A stretch of DNA of 43,230 nucleotides from a virus. The position numbers and the translations under genes were made by a program. The stretch is from the IMG/VR virus record IMGVR_UViG_3300025704_001179, positions 1-43,230 of that record. One strand, written 5' to 3'. Numbering within the stretch: position 1 is the first letter of the stretch; the number at the start of each line of letters is the position of its first letter. The notes below the pieces were generated by a model. It made no database searches, was not told where the DNA came from, and saw only the letters and a program-made list of their open reading frames with translations. Positions 7,982 to 15,846 of this stretch are shown here, in pieces.

Positions 7982-8962
7982 TTAACCTTGACGCGAGCGG
8001 ATCATTGCTAGAATGTCTTGTGCGCCGCCTCCTGCTGCTGGTGCTTCTTCAGCTGCTACAGGTGCTGCCTCTGCTACTGGTGCAGGTGTAGGTTCTGCTG
8101 CTGGAGCGGGTGCGCTTTGACTTACAGCGGTTGCTTGTGGGCTTGCTTCTTTCTGCGGATCACCTGTACGTGCTTGCATACCTGCAGGACGGAAGTAGTT
8201 GCTCCAACGTTCTGCATCATATGCTTCACCGTCTACCGATGCTTCAAACATTTCCTGCATCACTTTGATAGCAGTTGCGTCTGGCTTCTTAGGAAGGAAT
8301 TCACTTAGATCAAACAATCCGTGTGTATTGACCGCAGCCATCTCTGCATCGCCTAGTGGACGCTCACGACGTGCCCAATTACTTGTGCCGTAGTCTGCAT
8401 AACCGCCTTTGGATGTTTTGTTAAGACGGAAGTCTACACCAGCAGTATAATCTGTTGGCAATTCTTCCATGTCTGGATCCATCAATGCTGCCTTAATGAT
8501 CTGGAAGATTTGTGGACCAATAATAAAGCGTCTAATTGGATTCTCTGGTGCTTCATCTGTAGTCAATGGATTGTCAGTTACAAAGCCTTGGAATACGTAT
8601 GAACGCTTTTTCCAATACTTACGACCCATGTCTTCCAACGATGGATCTTTAAACCAGCCACGTACTTCTTGTAGGATATTACAGCTTTCGCCATACATTT
8701 CCATACACGGAACTTGTACTTGTACTGGACGCGAATCAGTTTCGCCTTTAACTCCTGCGAACGGAAGTTTGATCATCAAACGTTCTGCCCAGAAGAAAGT
8801 GTTGTCTGCATTACCGTCAGGAAGGAAACGGAAAGTTGCGCTTTCGCCTTCTTTAATATTCCAAAATGGGTAAATTGGGTTTGGACCGCTTGGTCCTTGG
8901 TTGCCGCCTGCGCGGGCTTCTTGTTCTTTGAGCTTTGCTCGGATTTCTGCTAATGATGCCAT
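7982..8962 (-). CDS. gp32: gp32-like single-stranded DNA-binding protein
   Basis: 326 residues (T4 gp32 is 301). It coats single-stranded DNA in replication and recombination. The N-terminus MASLAEIRAKLKEQEARA is the basic self-association region, and the core has NPIYPFWNIKEGESATFRFL and YGESCNILQEVRGWFKDPSL, with WKKRSYVFQGFV typical of marine T4-like gp32. T4 uses one His and three Cys to bind zinc; here only Cys86 and Cys94 are in the region, so the zinc site looks changed or lost. The C-terminal part is a long Ala/Pro/Glu linker ending in GGAQDILAMIRSRQG, which replaces the T4 acidic tail. SD AGGAGAAAAGG lies before the ATG. Confidence 0.9.
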   Translation of the reverse strand: MASLAEIRAKLKEQEARAGGNQGPSGPNPIYPFWNIKEGESATFRFLPDGNADNTFFWAERLMIKLPFAGVKGETDSRPVQVQVPCMEMYGESCNILQEVRGWFKDPSLEDMGRKYWKKRSYVFQGFVTDNPLTTDEAPENPIRRFIIGPQIFQIIKAALMDPDMEELPTDYTAGVDFRLNKTSKGGYADYGTSNWARRERPLGDAEMAAVNTHGLFDLSEFLPKKPDATAIKVMQEMFEASVDGEAYDAERWSNYFRPAGMQARTGDPQKEASPQATAVSQSAPAPAAEPTPAPVAEAAPVAAEEAPAAGGGAQDILAMIRSRQG

Positions 8963-9045
8963 AGTGCCTTTTCTCCTAAATGTTATGCCTATGTGTAGAA
9001 CAACCTATGTTGCTCTGTGCCTTTATATGTTATAGCACAGTATTA

Positions 9046-9074
9046 ATAATAACACCGTCTACAACGTTAGTCAA
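9046..9074 (-). promoter_or_regulatory. Sigma70-type promoter upstream of gp32
   Basis: On the minus strand, TTGACT (9074-9069) and TATTAT (9051-9046) are separated by exactly 17 bp. This is a near-consensus host-type promoter pointing at gp32. It lies in the 158-bp gap between gp32 and the next gene, which otherwise contains only AT-rich sequence and the hairpin at its far end. It implies early transcription of gp32 by host-type RNA polymerase. Confidence 0.65.
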
Positions 9075-9111
9075 GTCTTTTTTGAAAGAAAAAACATAAA
9101 AACTTATGAGC

Positions 9112-9139
9112 GTTAGCAGATTAACGTAAACCTGCTAAC
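9112..9139 (-). terminator. Hairpin overlapping the stop of the 834-residue protein gene
   Basis: An 8-bp perfect stem GTTAGCAG (9112-9119) / CTGCTAAC (9132-9139) with a 12-nt loop. The 3' part of the gene (last codons and stop at 9121-9123) lies inside it. On the minus strand a T-rich stretch follows only after about 10 nt, so terminator strength is uncertain. Confidence 0.5.
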
Positions 9140-11625
9140 TCTCTCATTCTGTCAAAATCGTCATTTATTTCGTGTGCAGTGCCTTTGTCCATTTTTACAG
9201 GGTGCATTTTGCCTGATCCTTTAGGATATTCAAATTCTGTTTTGTGTGCTCTTGCTGCTGCCGCTGCTGCCTGTGTAAAGTTTTCGTCAACGGCATCTTC
9301 ATTTTTTTCTGCACTTTTTCCTGTGCCACCGCAGTCTAGGCATGCTTTTCCTGGGTTACCCATTTCATGGCCTGATCCCGAACAATGATGACATGGTCCG
9401 CTTGCTTCCATTTGTTGTGGTTGGTTACGCATCTGGAACTCTTCAAACTTTGCGCCTATTTGTTCGATAAACGCCTTAGCAGGTTCTATGAACTGCTCGC
9501 CGTAATCTTTTTCTATCATGGTTAATACAGCGGTTTCGCCTTTTGGAAATACGCCTGTTTCTCTATCAAAGTAGCTTAAAATAAACTCGCCTAATGGTGT
9601 CTTTTGCTCTTCTGGCTCTTCAGTGCCGTCGTCTTCTTTTTTATCAAAGTCGTGTGCATCTATATACTGCATTACAGGATATAATGTGTTTACTATTTGA
9701 TTACCAAACTTACCGTTCTTACCTGAGCCTGGTTGAGTTTCTAATTTCTTTGCTTCTTTACGCAACTCCATCATTGCATCAATTGCTGCTTGGAACTTTG
9801 GATCTATACCTTGAAATCCGTTTGTTCTTGCTTCAATCCAAGAATACACATCCCATACATCGCTTGCATATTCGTTTGCTAAGTTGCCGTCGTACTCGTC
9901 ATCGCCTGTTTCGATCTTTTTGCCTTTACCACGCAACACACCTAGTGCATCACTTGCATCTTTTGATGTCTTGATGTATGCTTCTTCAAGATCGTCCTCT
10001 TCCATAGAAGCAGTTTGCATTTGATCATCATCTTTGCTTTTAAGCATGTCAATTACTTTTTTGCCGCCATATAATAATGCAACTACTGCTAGTGCAGGTA
10101 GTGCATATTTAGATGCCATTGCTGCAACTTGTTTAACTGCATCGCCACCTAAAAATGCTGAAATCTCACCTTGAATAGCTTCAACTCCGCCTTCGGCTTT
10201 TGCAATTAAATCACTTGCTGATGTTGCAAGGTCTCCAGCCATGTCGCCTACTGCGTCAATAGCATCGCCTGCTTTTTTACCAACATATGCGCCGCCGCCT
10301 ACTGCTGCTGTAGTTCCTGGATTTTTAGCTGCTACTTTGCCTGCGCCTTTGGCAACTGCGCCTGCACCTTGCGCACCTTTAGTAAGAATCTTTGCGCCCA
10401 TCTGTATAAGTTTTGGTGCTGCTATTCTTGCCGCAGTTATTAATGCAGGAATAGCTAATGCTGGGAGAAATTCGTCTGTACGTTCTTCACCAAACTGGCC
10501 CATCATTTCTTCAAAGCCCTGCTCTAGTTCAATTTCTTCTGGAATGCAAGAGCCTTTAGATCCTCTTGTTGCGCCTGGTTTTTTGCGCCAACCGTCGCGA
10601 CACTTGTCATAAATCTTACTATTGCCGTGACGCTCGCCTTCGTCTACTAAATCGTCTGGGCCTAATGATTTTGCTCGAGTTGCTTCGCCTACTAGCTTGT
10701 AAATGTAAGGAAATACATCTGCTAGTTCTTCGTTAAACTGTTTAATAGTTAGTTGGTCGATCCAATTCTCTGCAACATCACTTGGTACATCTTCAAACAT
10801 AGGTGTTTCAAATGCTGCAAATGTTTCTGCATAGTATGCTGGCTTTTGAAGACTTTCAATTGTTTTCTTAACTGTAGCAATGCGCTCTTTAACAACGTCT
10901 ACATAACCTGCTAGACTTTCTGCCATTACAGCACTACGTCCCATATAGTTTTTAAACTTGCGTAGTTTTCCCATTTCTTCTGATAAGCCTACAATGTGCT
11001 TACCGAAATCATCATATGTATTCCCGCCTTCTGCTACGTGACGTGCCATTGCTCTGGCACCGCTTAGATGTTTGAATGGGTAACGGAATCTTTCACCATC
11101 TGCACTTTCAATATAAATTTTACCAATTTTTTGTGTGCGTCCTGTTGCACTTTCTTGGTTAATACTTTCAGTATGTTGAATTACAATACGTGCTTCGCCT
11201 ACTTTTTGGTAACTAATTTTACTTGTGCCGTATAGTTTTGATTCTGTCATTTGTCCGTCCTCAGGGGTTTTCGCTAAGAATTTATAATCTCTTTTATTTA
11301 AATTTGACTTAGTAATATCTCTTACGCTGTAATCTAACATACGCTTTTTGCTAAAGATACGCAGTTCTTTTAAGAAGTCATACCACGCATCTTGCGTCAT
11401 TTCGTCTTGATCTTCCATAAAGTCTTTGCTGTATATAATAGTTAGACCTTCATCTTCATCAATAGCAACACTTACTTTGCCTAGCCCATTATAGTCAAAA
11501 TCAAAGAAACGTGCCATAGTTGGCTCGTTAGTAACTGTTCCTGCTTTGTCACCTATAGTAACTTCTGGAAATCTACCTCTAATTTTGTTAAAAAGGTCTT
11601 CGCCTATTTTGTCAAATTCTTGCAT
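9121..11625 (-). CDS. Large virion-associated protein with membrane segments and DnaJ-like zinc motif
   Basis: 834 residues; no named family assigned. From the N-terminus there is a soluble region with WYDFLKELRIFSKKRMLDY. Near residue 335 comes a basic Cys-containing patch, KCRDGWRKKPGATRGSKGSC, of a kind seen in marine T4-like structural proteins. Ala/Gly-rich hydrophobic stretches follow near 384-440 (LPALAIPALITAARIAAP) and 502-525 (YALPALAVVALLYGGKKV). At 743-767 two CxxCxGxG repeats (CHHCSGSG, CLDCGGTG) resemble the DnaJ zinc-binding domain. The gene is just downstream of terminase, so it is probably a late product; membrane-active segments fit an injected or internal virion protein. 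The start ATG is only 4 nt from a late-promoter motif. Confidence 0.7.
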   Translation of the reverse strand: MQEFDKIGEDLFNKIRGRFPEVTIGDKAGTVTNEPTMARFFDFDYNGLGKVSVAIDEDEGLTIIYSKDFMEDQDEMTQDAWYDFLKELRIFSKKRMLDYSVRDITKSNLNKRDYKFLAKTPEDGQMTESKLYGTSKISYQKVGEARIVIQHTESINQESATGRTQKIGKIYIESADGERFRYPFKHLSGARAMARHVAEGGNTYDDFGKHIVGLSEEMGKLRKFKNYMGRSAVMAESLAGYVDVVKERIATVKKTIESLQKPAYYAETFAAFETPMFEDVPSDVAENWIDQLTIKQFNEELADVFPYIYKLVGEATRAKSLGPDDLVDEGERHGNSKIYDKCRDGWRKKPGATRGSKGSCIPEEIELEQGFEEMMGQFGEERTDEFLPALAIPALITAARIAAPKLIQMGAKILTKGAQGAGAVAKGAGKVAAKNPGTTAAVGGGAYVGKKAGDAIDAVGDMAGDLATSASDLIAKAEGGVEAIQGEISAFLGGDAVKQVAAMASKYALPALAVVALLYGGKKVIDMLKSKDDDQMQTASMEEDDLEEAYIKTSKDASDALGVLRGKGKKIETGDDEYDGNLANEYASDVWDVYSWIEARTNGFQGIDPKFQAAIDAMMELRKEAKKLETQPGSGKNGKFGNQIVNTLYPVMQYIDAHDFDKKEDDGTEEPEEQKTPLGEFILSYFDRETGVFPKGETAVLTMIEKDYGEQFIEPAKAFIEQIGAKFEEFQMRNQPQQMEASGPCHHCSGSGHEMGNPGKACLDCGGTGKSAEKNEDAVDENFTQAAAAAARAHKTEFEYPKGSGKMHPVKMDKGTAHEINDDFDRMRELAGLR

Positions 11626-11629
11626 AATG

Positions 11630-11637
11630 TATTTATC
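11630..11637 (-). promoter_or_regulatory. T4-type late promoter motif, possible leaderless start
   Basis: Minus strand GATAAATA followed by CATT and then the ATG at 11625. No Shine-Dalgarno lies in the gap. In T4, transcription begins about this distance downstream of TATAAATA, so the transcript may start at or near the start codon. Confidence 0.55.
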
Positions 11638-11644
11638 CGCTTAA

Positions 11645-13225
11645 TTAAAAGTTACTGCTTATAAAGATAGGCATAGGCGCTTCGTAATCTTCTTGATCTT
11701 CAGCTTGTGTAAAGGTATTATAGATTCTAGGATCCCAATCTTTGAGTACAGCCATCATTCTTAGTGCTAACAGTGTAGCACTTACCAAGTCGTCTCCCAT
11801 GCCAGATTTAGCTTGATAACTAGATCCTGTTGCAACAAACCCTTTTAATTCACTTATTAATGGCTTACTGTGTATAGTCATTTTATCATTTTCGACCATA
11901 GTCTTTAATCTACTACACGCTGTAATTTTTGTGCCGTGTGTAGTGTTAAATCCTTTACGGAACTTTCTTACGTGTCCTTTACGCATTGGCTCGCTGACAA
12001 ACAAGCCTGGAATGTTTTCTTCTCCAAAGTCGTTGATGACTAGTAGACAGGCTTCTCCGATACCGTTGTTTTCAACACTCCAATATATACCGTTTGTGTT
12101 ATTAGTTTCTTGTTGTAAGTATTTGCATATGTCTGCAAGTACTCTAACTTGACCTGGTATAGCAGTTTGATTATGCTGCCATTCTGCTACTTGGGTATAA
12201 CTAGGTAACTCAAATACTTGTATTGCAGCATTGTCTCCGCCAGTGCCCATACTAGGATCTAGTGCCACTGCATATGTGTATTGCGGACTTGGCTTTTTAT
12301 ACCAACGTGTTTGACCCATATTAAGTATAGGCGAAGCACCTTCCATTACTGCTAATTTTAAACTGTTGATTAGTGTTTCGTCAAATACTAGGAATTCACA
12401 ACCGTATTCACGACGGAACTTTTCTTCACCAATACGTCCAACTTCTTCTACTTTCCATGCTTCGTCACGATCAGGATGTTCGTCCCATTGTGCAACAAAA
12501 CTGTGAAATCCATTTGAGCCTAATTCTTGCTCATTACCATGTGCATCAAACTTGTCTTCTGCTTGCTTCCAAATAGTAGCAAAAGTATCTTCGTCACTGT
12601 TGGGTGTACTAGTAATAATAGCACGACCACCTGTTGCAAGTGTAGGTGATATTGATGTCCAGAACTCTTCAGCAATATTGGGTTGCACAAATGCAAACTC
12701 GTCACAGTATAGCAGCGAGATACTCATACCACGTCCTGTGTTGCCTGTTGTAGTCTGTGCTACAATACGTGAACCGTTTTCAAATTCGATTGATTGTTTG
12801 TTGTAGCTTGTAACACCTGCTCTAATATGATCTGGACACGTTTCATAAACAAAACGTATGCGTGACATAATTTCTTGCGCACCTGTGTATTTGTGTGCTG
12901 CTACAAGAATAGTTTGGTCTGGGTTAAACATTGCATACCATGCTAGATAGATACTAGCGCACGTAGTCTTGCCTGTTTGTCGTGGCATCATATTAATATT
13001 AAAGCGATAGTTATGATAACTATGCATCAAGCGTAGCTGATACTCAAATGGATCAAACAACAACTTGCCTTTAACAGGGTGTTGAATGTATGCAAACTTG
13101 CGAGCAAAATACAAGTATCCTTCGTCTGGATCCATGCACTTCATCAAGTCTTCAACTTGCTCGTTTGTATATGTTTCTTGTTTATTGGCCTTCTTAATTA
13201 AGACGCCGTCTAATGATGCTGCCAT
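11645..13225 (-). CDS. gp17: Terminase large subunit gp17
   Basis: 526 residues (T4 gp17 is 610). It is the DNA packaging motor and headful nuclease. The ATPase domain has Walker A MMPRQTGKTTCAS near residues 78-90 and Walker B SLLYCDEFAF near 165-174, with TSTPNSDEDTF as the coupling motif. The nuclease domain has ALDPSMGTGGDN near 319-330, VENNGIGE near 385 and GMGDDLVSATL near 471, supplying the metal-binding acidic residues. It starts at the ATG at 13225 (MAASLDGVLIKKAN). gp16-like and gp4-like genes are upstream on the same strand. Confidence 0.95.
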   Translation of the reverse strand: MAASLDGVLIKKANKQETYTNEQVEDLMKCMDPDEGYLYFARKFAYIQHPVKGKLLFDPFEYQLRLMHSYHNYRFNINMMPRQTGKTTCASIYLAWYAMFNPDQTILVAAHKYTGAQEIMSRIRFVYETCPDHIRAGVTSYNKQSIEFENGSRIVAQTTTGNTGRGMSISLLYCDEFAFVQPNIAEEFWTSISPTLATGGRAIITSTPNSDEDTFATIWKQAEDKFDAHGNEQELGSNGFHSFVAQWDEHPDRDEAWKVEEVGRIGEEKFRREYGCEFLVFDETLINSLKLAVMEGASPILNMGQTRWYKKPSPQYTYAVALDPSMGTGGDNAAIQVFELPSYTQVAEWQHNQTAIPGQVRVLADICKYLQQETNNTNGIYWSVENNGIGEACLLVINDFGEENIPGLFVSEPMRKGHVRKFRKGFNTTHGTKITACSRLKTMVENDKMTIHSKPLISELKGFVATGSSYQAKSGMGDDLVSATLLALRMMAVLKDWDPRIYNTFTQAEDQEDYEAPMPIFISSNF

Positions 13226-13230
13226 ACTGT

Positions 13231-13238
13231 TATTTACT
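13231..13238 (-). promoter_or_regulatory. Late-promoter-like motif upstream of gp17
   Basis: Minus strand AGTAAATA, then ACAGT and the gp17 ATG at 13225. It lies directly after the T-tract of the terminator at 13244-13267, as expected for a terminator-promoter boundary. The octamer differs from TATAAATA at two positions, so confidence is moderate. Confidence 0.4.
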
Positions 13239-13243
13239 CAAAA

Positions 13244-13267
13244 AAATAGGACCCGAAGGTCCTATTT
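13244..13267 (-). terminator. TTCG-tetraloop terminator upstream of gp17
   Basis: On the minus strand, AAATAGGACC TTCG GGTCCTATTT followed directly by TTTT. This is a 10-bp perfect stem with the very stable UUCG loop, a form common in T4-like terminators. It ends transcripts of the acidic protein gene at 13287-13937 and separates them from gp17. Confidence 0.9.
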
Positions 13268-13286
13268 GGTGTAACCCCACCGTAGA

Positions 13287-13937
13287 TTATTTTTTCTTAA
13301 ATTGCGGAGGTACTTCACCTTTTTTAGGCTTGCTGCCTTTTGCTAGGTCATTCTTGCCTTTGCCATCTTCCGCATAATCTGGAATGCTATTCTTGTTTGC
13401 GTCTGGCTTTTTCTTTTCTTGTAACGCTGCCATTAGTGTTGCCTTAATTGCTTCAACAGCCATTGGATTGTCACCGTCTTGTGTAGCAGCATATGCTTTC
13501 TTCTTGCGGTTTAAGTCGTTGCCGTCTGGAATAGCGTCACTCATGTCACCGTATTGTGCGTCTGGCTCGTTAGCATAGTCGCCTTCTACTTCAATTTCGT
13601 CTTCAACTTCTTCCATATCTGCTTCTTCTGGAGCAGGAAGATCCATTTCACGATCATCTAAACCGTCTGCTGGTTCGCCCATCATTGCTGACAAACGTTC
13701 CATGTCCATGCGTGGTGAAAGCATTTTAGCACCTACTGGTTCTGCACCACCTAGTCCTGCATTTTTCATCATGTCTAGTAGATCTGCAACATGTTCTTTA
13801 CCACTTGCGTTCATACTAACATTTACTGTTACTGGATTGCCTTTGTCCATTTCTGGTGCTGGCATTGCAGCAGGCATCTCTGTCATTCCGCACTCTTCAA
13901 TGTGATCCATTGATTCGATTAATTTCTTCATATCCAT
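13287..13937 (-). CDS. Acidic low-complexity putative virion protein
   Basis: 216 residues, highly acidic and disordered-looking. MDMKKLIESMDHIEECGMTE opens the chain, a Met/Pro/Ala/Glu-rich middle holds LPAPEEADMEEVEDEIEVEG, and YANEPDAQYGDMSDAIPDG leads to a basic tail ending VPPQFKKK. The segment DGNDLNRKKKAYAATQDGDN resembles a conserved element of structural proteins in marine T4-like phages. Its SD AGGAGG is embedded in the stop region of the upstream gene. A scaffold-like or head-associated role is inferred; no catalytic motif is present. Confidence 0.65.
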   Translation of the reverse strand: MDMKKLIESMDHIEECGMTEMPAAMPAPEMDKGNPVTVNVSMNASGKEHVADLLDMMKNAGLGGAEPVGAKMLSPRMDMERLSAMMGEPADGLDDREMDLPAPEEADMEEVEDEIEVEGDYANEPDAQYGDMSDAIPDGNDLNRKKKAYAATQDGDNPMAVEAIKATLMAALQEKKKPDANKNSIPDYAEDGKGKNDLAKGSKPKKGEVPPQFKKK

Positions 13938-13941
13938 AATT

Positions 13942-14499
13942 TCAGCCTCCTACAACTGCTTTAGTATTTTCTGCATCACCAATATCAGATGATTCTCCAA
14001 CTGGAGCACCTTCTGCACCGCTGTGTTCATTTTCCTTGCGAGCAGTTTCTAATTCTTTTAATAAACTCATTACACGATTGCCTGCTACATCTTCTTGTGC
14101 AGTTTCTCCACCCATGTCTTCTTTGGTCAACATTGCTTCGTATGGAGCATCGTCTTTCATTTCTTGATATTCTTCTCTTGGATCGTTTATATTGCGCACA
14201 ATAATGTATGCTTGATCAATGCCGCAGCACTTGCCTACATATTCTTGCAGTACTTGGCTAGTTGTTGGATATTCAACTTCTGCTTCAAAGTATGTAACTT
14301 CCATATTTTGTAACTGCGGAAAGTCTAGCGGACGTTCTTGAATTGGTGTTTTCTTACCTGATGTCATGTTTAGTACTTTAAACTTCTTAAGTGAAGTTTC
14401 CATACTATCTGCAAACCCTTCTGGCAAAGGCCCGGCAATGCCTATTTTAAATTCGTAAGTCTTTTTAGACTCTGTAAGTATTTCTGTAAATGATCTCAT
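13942..14499 (-). CDS. Conserved hypothetical protein of the packaging/tail operon
   Basis: 185 residues; not recognised. It starts MRSFTEILTESKKTYEFKIG, the kind of short helical N-terminus found on many phage head/tail proteins here. The middle has a compact alpha/beta region (IAGPLPEGFADSMETSLKKF, YIIVRNINDPREEYQEM). The C-terminus is acidic and Gly/Ala-rich (ENEHSGAEGAPVGESSDIGD) and probably flexible. It lies between gp16 and the acidic protein gene, on the same strand with short gaps. The start codon sits in the 14-bp palindrome TCATTGCGCAATGA. Confidence 0.6.
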   Translation of the reverse strand: MRSFTEILTESKKTYEFKIGIAGPLPEGFADSMETSLKKFKVLNMTSGKKTPIQERPLDFPQLQNMEVTYFEAEVEYPTTSQVLQEYVGKCCGIDQAYIIVRNINDPREEYQEMKDDAPYEAMLTKEDMGGETAQEDVAGNRVMSLLKELETARKENEHSGAEGAPVGESSDIGDAENTKAVVGG

Positions 14500-14509
14500 T
14501 GCGCAATGA
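14496..14509. repeat. 14-bp perfect palindrome over a start codon
   Basis: TCATTGCGCAATGA reads the same on both strands and contains the start codon of the gene ending at 13942. It has no loop, so it is better viewed as a DNA site than an RNA hairpin. It may be chance. Confidence 0.4.
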
Positions 14510-14526
14510 TCCCTGTTCTATATGTA

Positions 14527-14534
14527 TTATTTAT
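14527..14534 (-). promoter_or_regulatory. Late-promoter motif overlapping the gp16 stop
   Basis: Minus strand ATAAATAA, preceded by G, formed by the last Asp-Lys-stop codons of the gp16-like gene. It points at the gene starting at 14499, leaving a leader of about 20 nt. Confidence 0.5.
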
Positions 14535-15033
14535 CTTTATCTAAGCCTTTGAGCTTCTCTAGTAGACTGTTTCTATCAGTAACAACGTAGCCTGCACCAT
14601 TAACTATATCACCGTCTCCCGGTCCAGCACTATCGTTGTCCTGCTTTTGTTTTTTAAGTTGTAACTCAACTACCTTTAATTTATTATTAAGTTTAGCTAC
14701 TTTAGCATCTAAACTAGTTTTAAGCAATCCGCCAGCAGTTTCAAATACCCTGCCACTATAACGACTTTCTACATTCATACCTAAGTCCATTAAATCTTCG
14801 TATGCACTCATAGCCTTGTCTGCAATTTCATTAAGCTCATCGTCTGCCATTTTGCCTAAGCCTTTTATAGCCGGCAATGCTGCTGCAATTTTGTCAAACT
14901 CTTCAATATCGCGAAATGTTTCGGCTACGTTAGCCATTTCGTATTTTGCTTGTTCTACTTCTTGAACTTCTGCTTCTTTTATAATTTCTTTTGAATCAGG
15001 TAAGTTTAATAAGTCTTCTAATTTTTTTGTCAT
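14527..15033 (-). CDS. gp16: Terminase small subunit gp16-like
   Basis: 168 residues (T4 gp16 is 164). It is the DNA-recognition and regulatory partner of gp17. The central helical pair resembles the gp16 oligomerisation core: KAMSAYEDLMDLGMNVESRY, then ETAGGLLKTSLDAKVAKLNN and KLKVVELQLKKQKQDND. The N-terminus KKLEDLLNLPDS is like the gp16 opening, and the C-terminus has GAGYVVTDRNSLLEKLKGLD, similar in layout to the T4 tail. Position just upstream of gp17 in the same operon supports the call, though two genes intervene. Sequence match is moderate. Confidence 0.7.
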   Translation of the reverse strand: MTKKLEDLLNLPDSKEIIKEAEVQEVEQAKYEMANVAETFRDIEEFDKIAAALPAIKGLGKMADDELNEIADKAMSAYEDLMDLGMNVESRYSGRVFETAGGLLKTSLDAKVAKLNNKLKVVELQLKKQKQDNDSAGPGDGDIVNGAGYVVTDRNSLLEKLKGLDKDK

Positions 15034-15058
15034 GGTTCCATTCCATTATATGCTACTA

Positions 15059-15066
15059 TTATTTAT
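15059..15066 (-). promoter_or_regulatory. Late-promoter motif overlapping the gp4 stop
   Basis: Minus strand ATAAATAA, inside the last codons and stop of the gp4-like gene and pointing at gp16 (ATG at 15033). A leader of about 25 nt with GGAACC precedes that ATG. Confidence 0.5.
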
Positions 15067-15500
15067 CTTCTTCTACCTGTGTGGAAAATATCATCTTCAG
15101 TAACAATACGGAATGTTATGCCTTTTTGTTTACACCATGCTCTTGCAGCTTCCCATTTAGCTTGATTAACAACCCAATGTGCTTGATTGTGCTTACTATT
15201 ACCTAGTCGTTCTCGATGAGCTTGATTTGCAGGTTTAACTTCGATTAGTTCTACACGCTTTTTAGTACTTTTATCTGCATACGAAATAAAGAAGTCGGGT
15301 ACATATACAGTTTGTTTGCCTGTTAAGGGATTCCGGTAAGGTATACGTACTGCTTCACTTGCCCAATTTTCAATTGCAGGATGTTCGTCGCAGAATTTCA
15401 TAAAAGTAAATTCCCACCCTGAACGATATGTAGGAGTTTTAGTACCTATATATTTTTGTGGATTTTTTAGATTGAATTTACCTTGTGCAAAACGTGACAT
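15063..15500 (-). CDS. gp4: Head completion nuclease gp4
   Basis: 145 residues (T4 gp4 is 150). It acts on packaged heads before tail joining and belongs to the PD-(D/E)xK/TnsA-like nuclease group. Matches to T4 gp4 run along the whole length: KNPQKYIGTKTPTYRSGWE, HPAIENWASEAVRIPYRNP, VPDFFISYADKSTKKRVELI followed by EVKPA, and KGITFRIVTEDDIFHTG. The D (in VPDFF) and E-x-K (in ELIEVKP) are the likely catalytic residues. Start at 15500, 1 nt after the upstream stop. Confidence 0.88.
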   Translation of the reverse strand: MSRFAQGKFNLKNPQKYIGTKTPTYRSGWEFTFMKFCDEHPAIENWASEAVRIPYRNPLTGKQTVYVPDFFISYADKSTKKRVELIEVKPANQAHRERLGNSKHNQAHWVVNQAKWEAARAWCKQKGITFRIVTEDDIFHTGRRR

Positions 15501-15501
15501 A

Positions 15502-15843
15502 TCATATTACAACATTTCTTTGATCAAATAAATTAGACATTTCTATGTCATCTCTAAAACCTAGTACACTAGTTTTTTCTCTATTAAAATTAAGAATTTG
15601 AGCAACAATTAAACTTAATTGTACATCAGTTACACCTTTAAGAGTATCAATTAATTCTTGCACGTTTAGATCATCAATTTTCGCTTGTTGTAATAACACA
15701 CTAGCTGTATTAATAGCACTAACTTTTCCAAAACCTCTTTTTAGGAAGTACCCTATAACTGCGTCTACTTCGCTCGGATTATAACTAATTTCTAGATTAT
15801 AAAAATTGTTAAAAAATTCTGTAGTAATATCTTTATTTTCCAT
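15502..15843 (-). CDS. Conserved small protein of the tail/head operon
   Basis: 113 residues, all-helical in appearance: EFFNNFYNLEISYNPSEVDA, IGYFLKRGFGKVSAINTASV, and QELIDTLKGVTDVQLSLIVA. No catalytic motif. I believe similar proteins occur near gp4 in other marine T4-like phages, but I cannot name the function. It lies 3 nt from the end of the tail-tube-like gene and 1 nt from gp4, so it belongs to the same late transcript. GGATATT precedes its ATG. Confidence 0.6.
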   Translation of the reverse strand: MENKDITTEFFNNFYNLEISYNPSEVDAVIGYFLKRGFGKVSAINTASVLLQQAKIDDLNVQELIDTLKGVTDVQLSLIVAQILNFNREKTSVLGFRDDIEMSNLFDQRNVVI

Positions 15844-15846
15844 AAT

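Noticed and set aside
8018-8308. Cys-rich plus-strand ORF that looked like a metallothionein
   Set aside because: It is the complement of the Ala/Glu-rich gp32 tail (GCA codons read as TGC), so the cysteines are an artefact.
10241-10612. Plus-strand ORF of 123 residues, Ala/Pro-rich
   Set aside because: It is antisense to the Ala/Gly-rich part of the 834-residue protein; its composition follows from the complement and it has no ribosome site.
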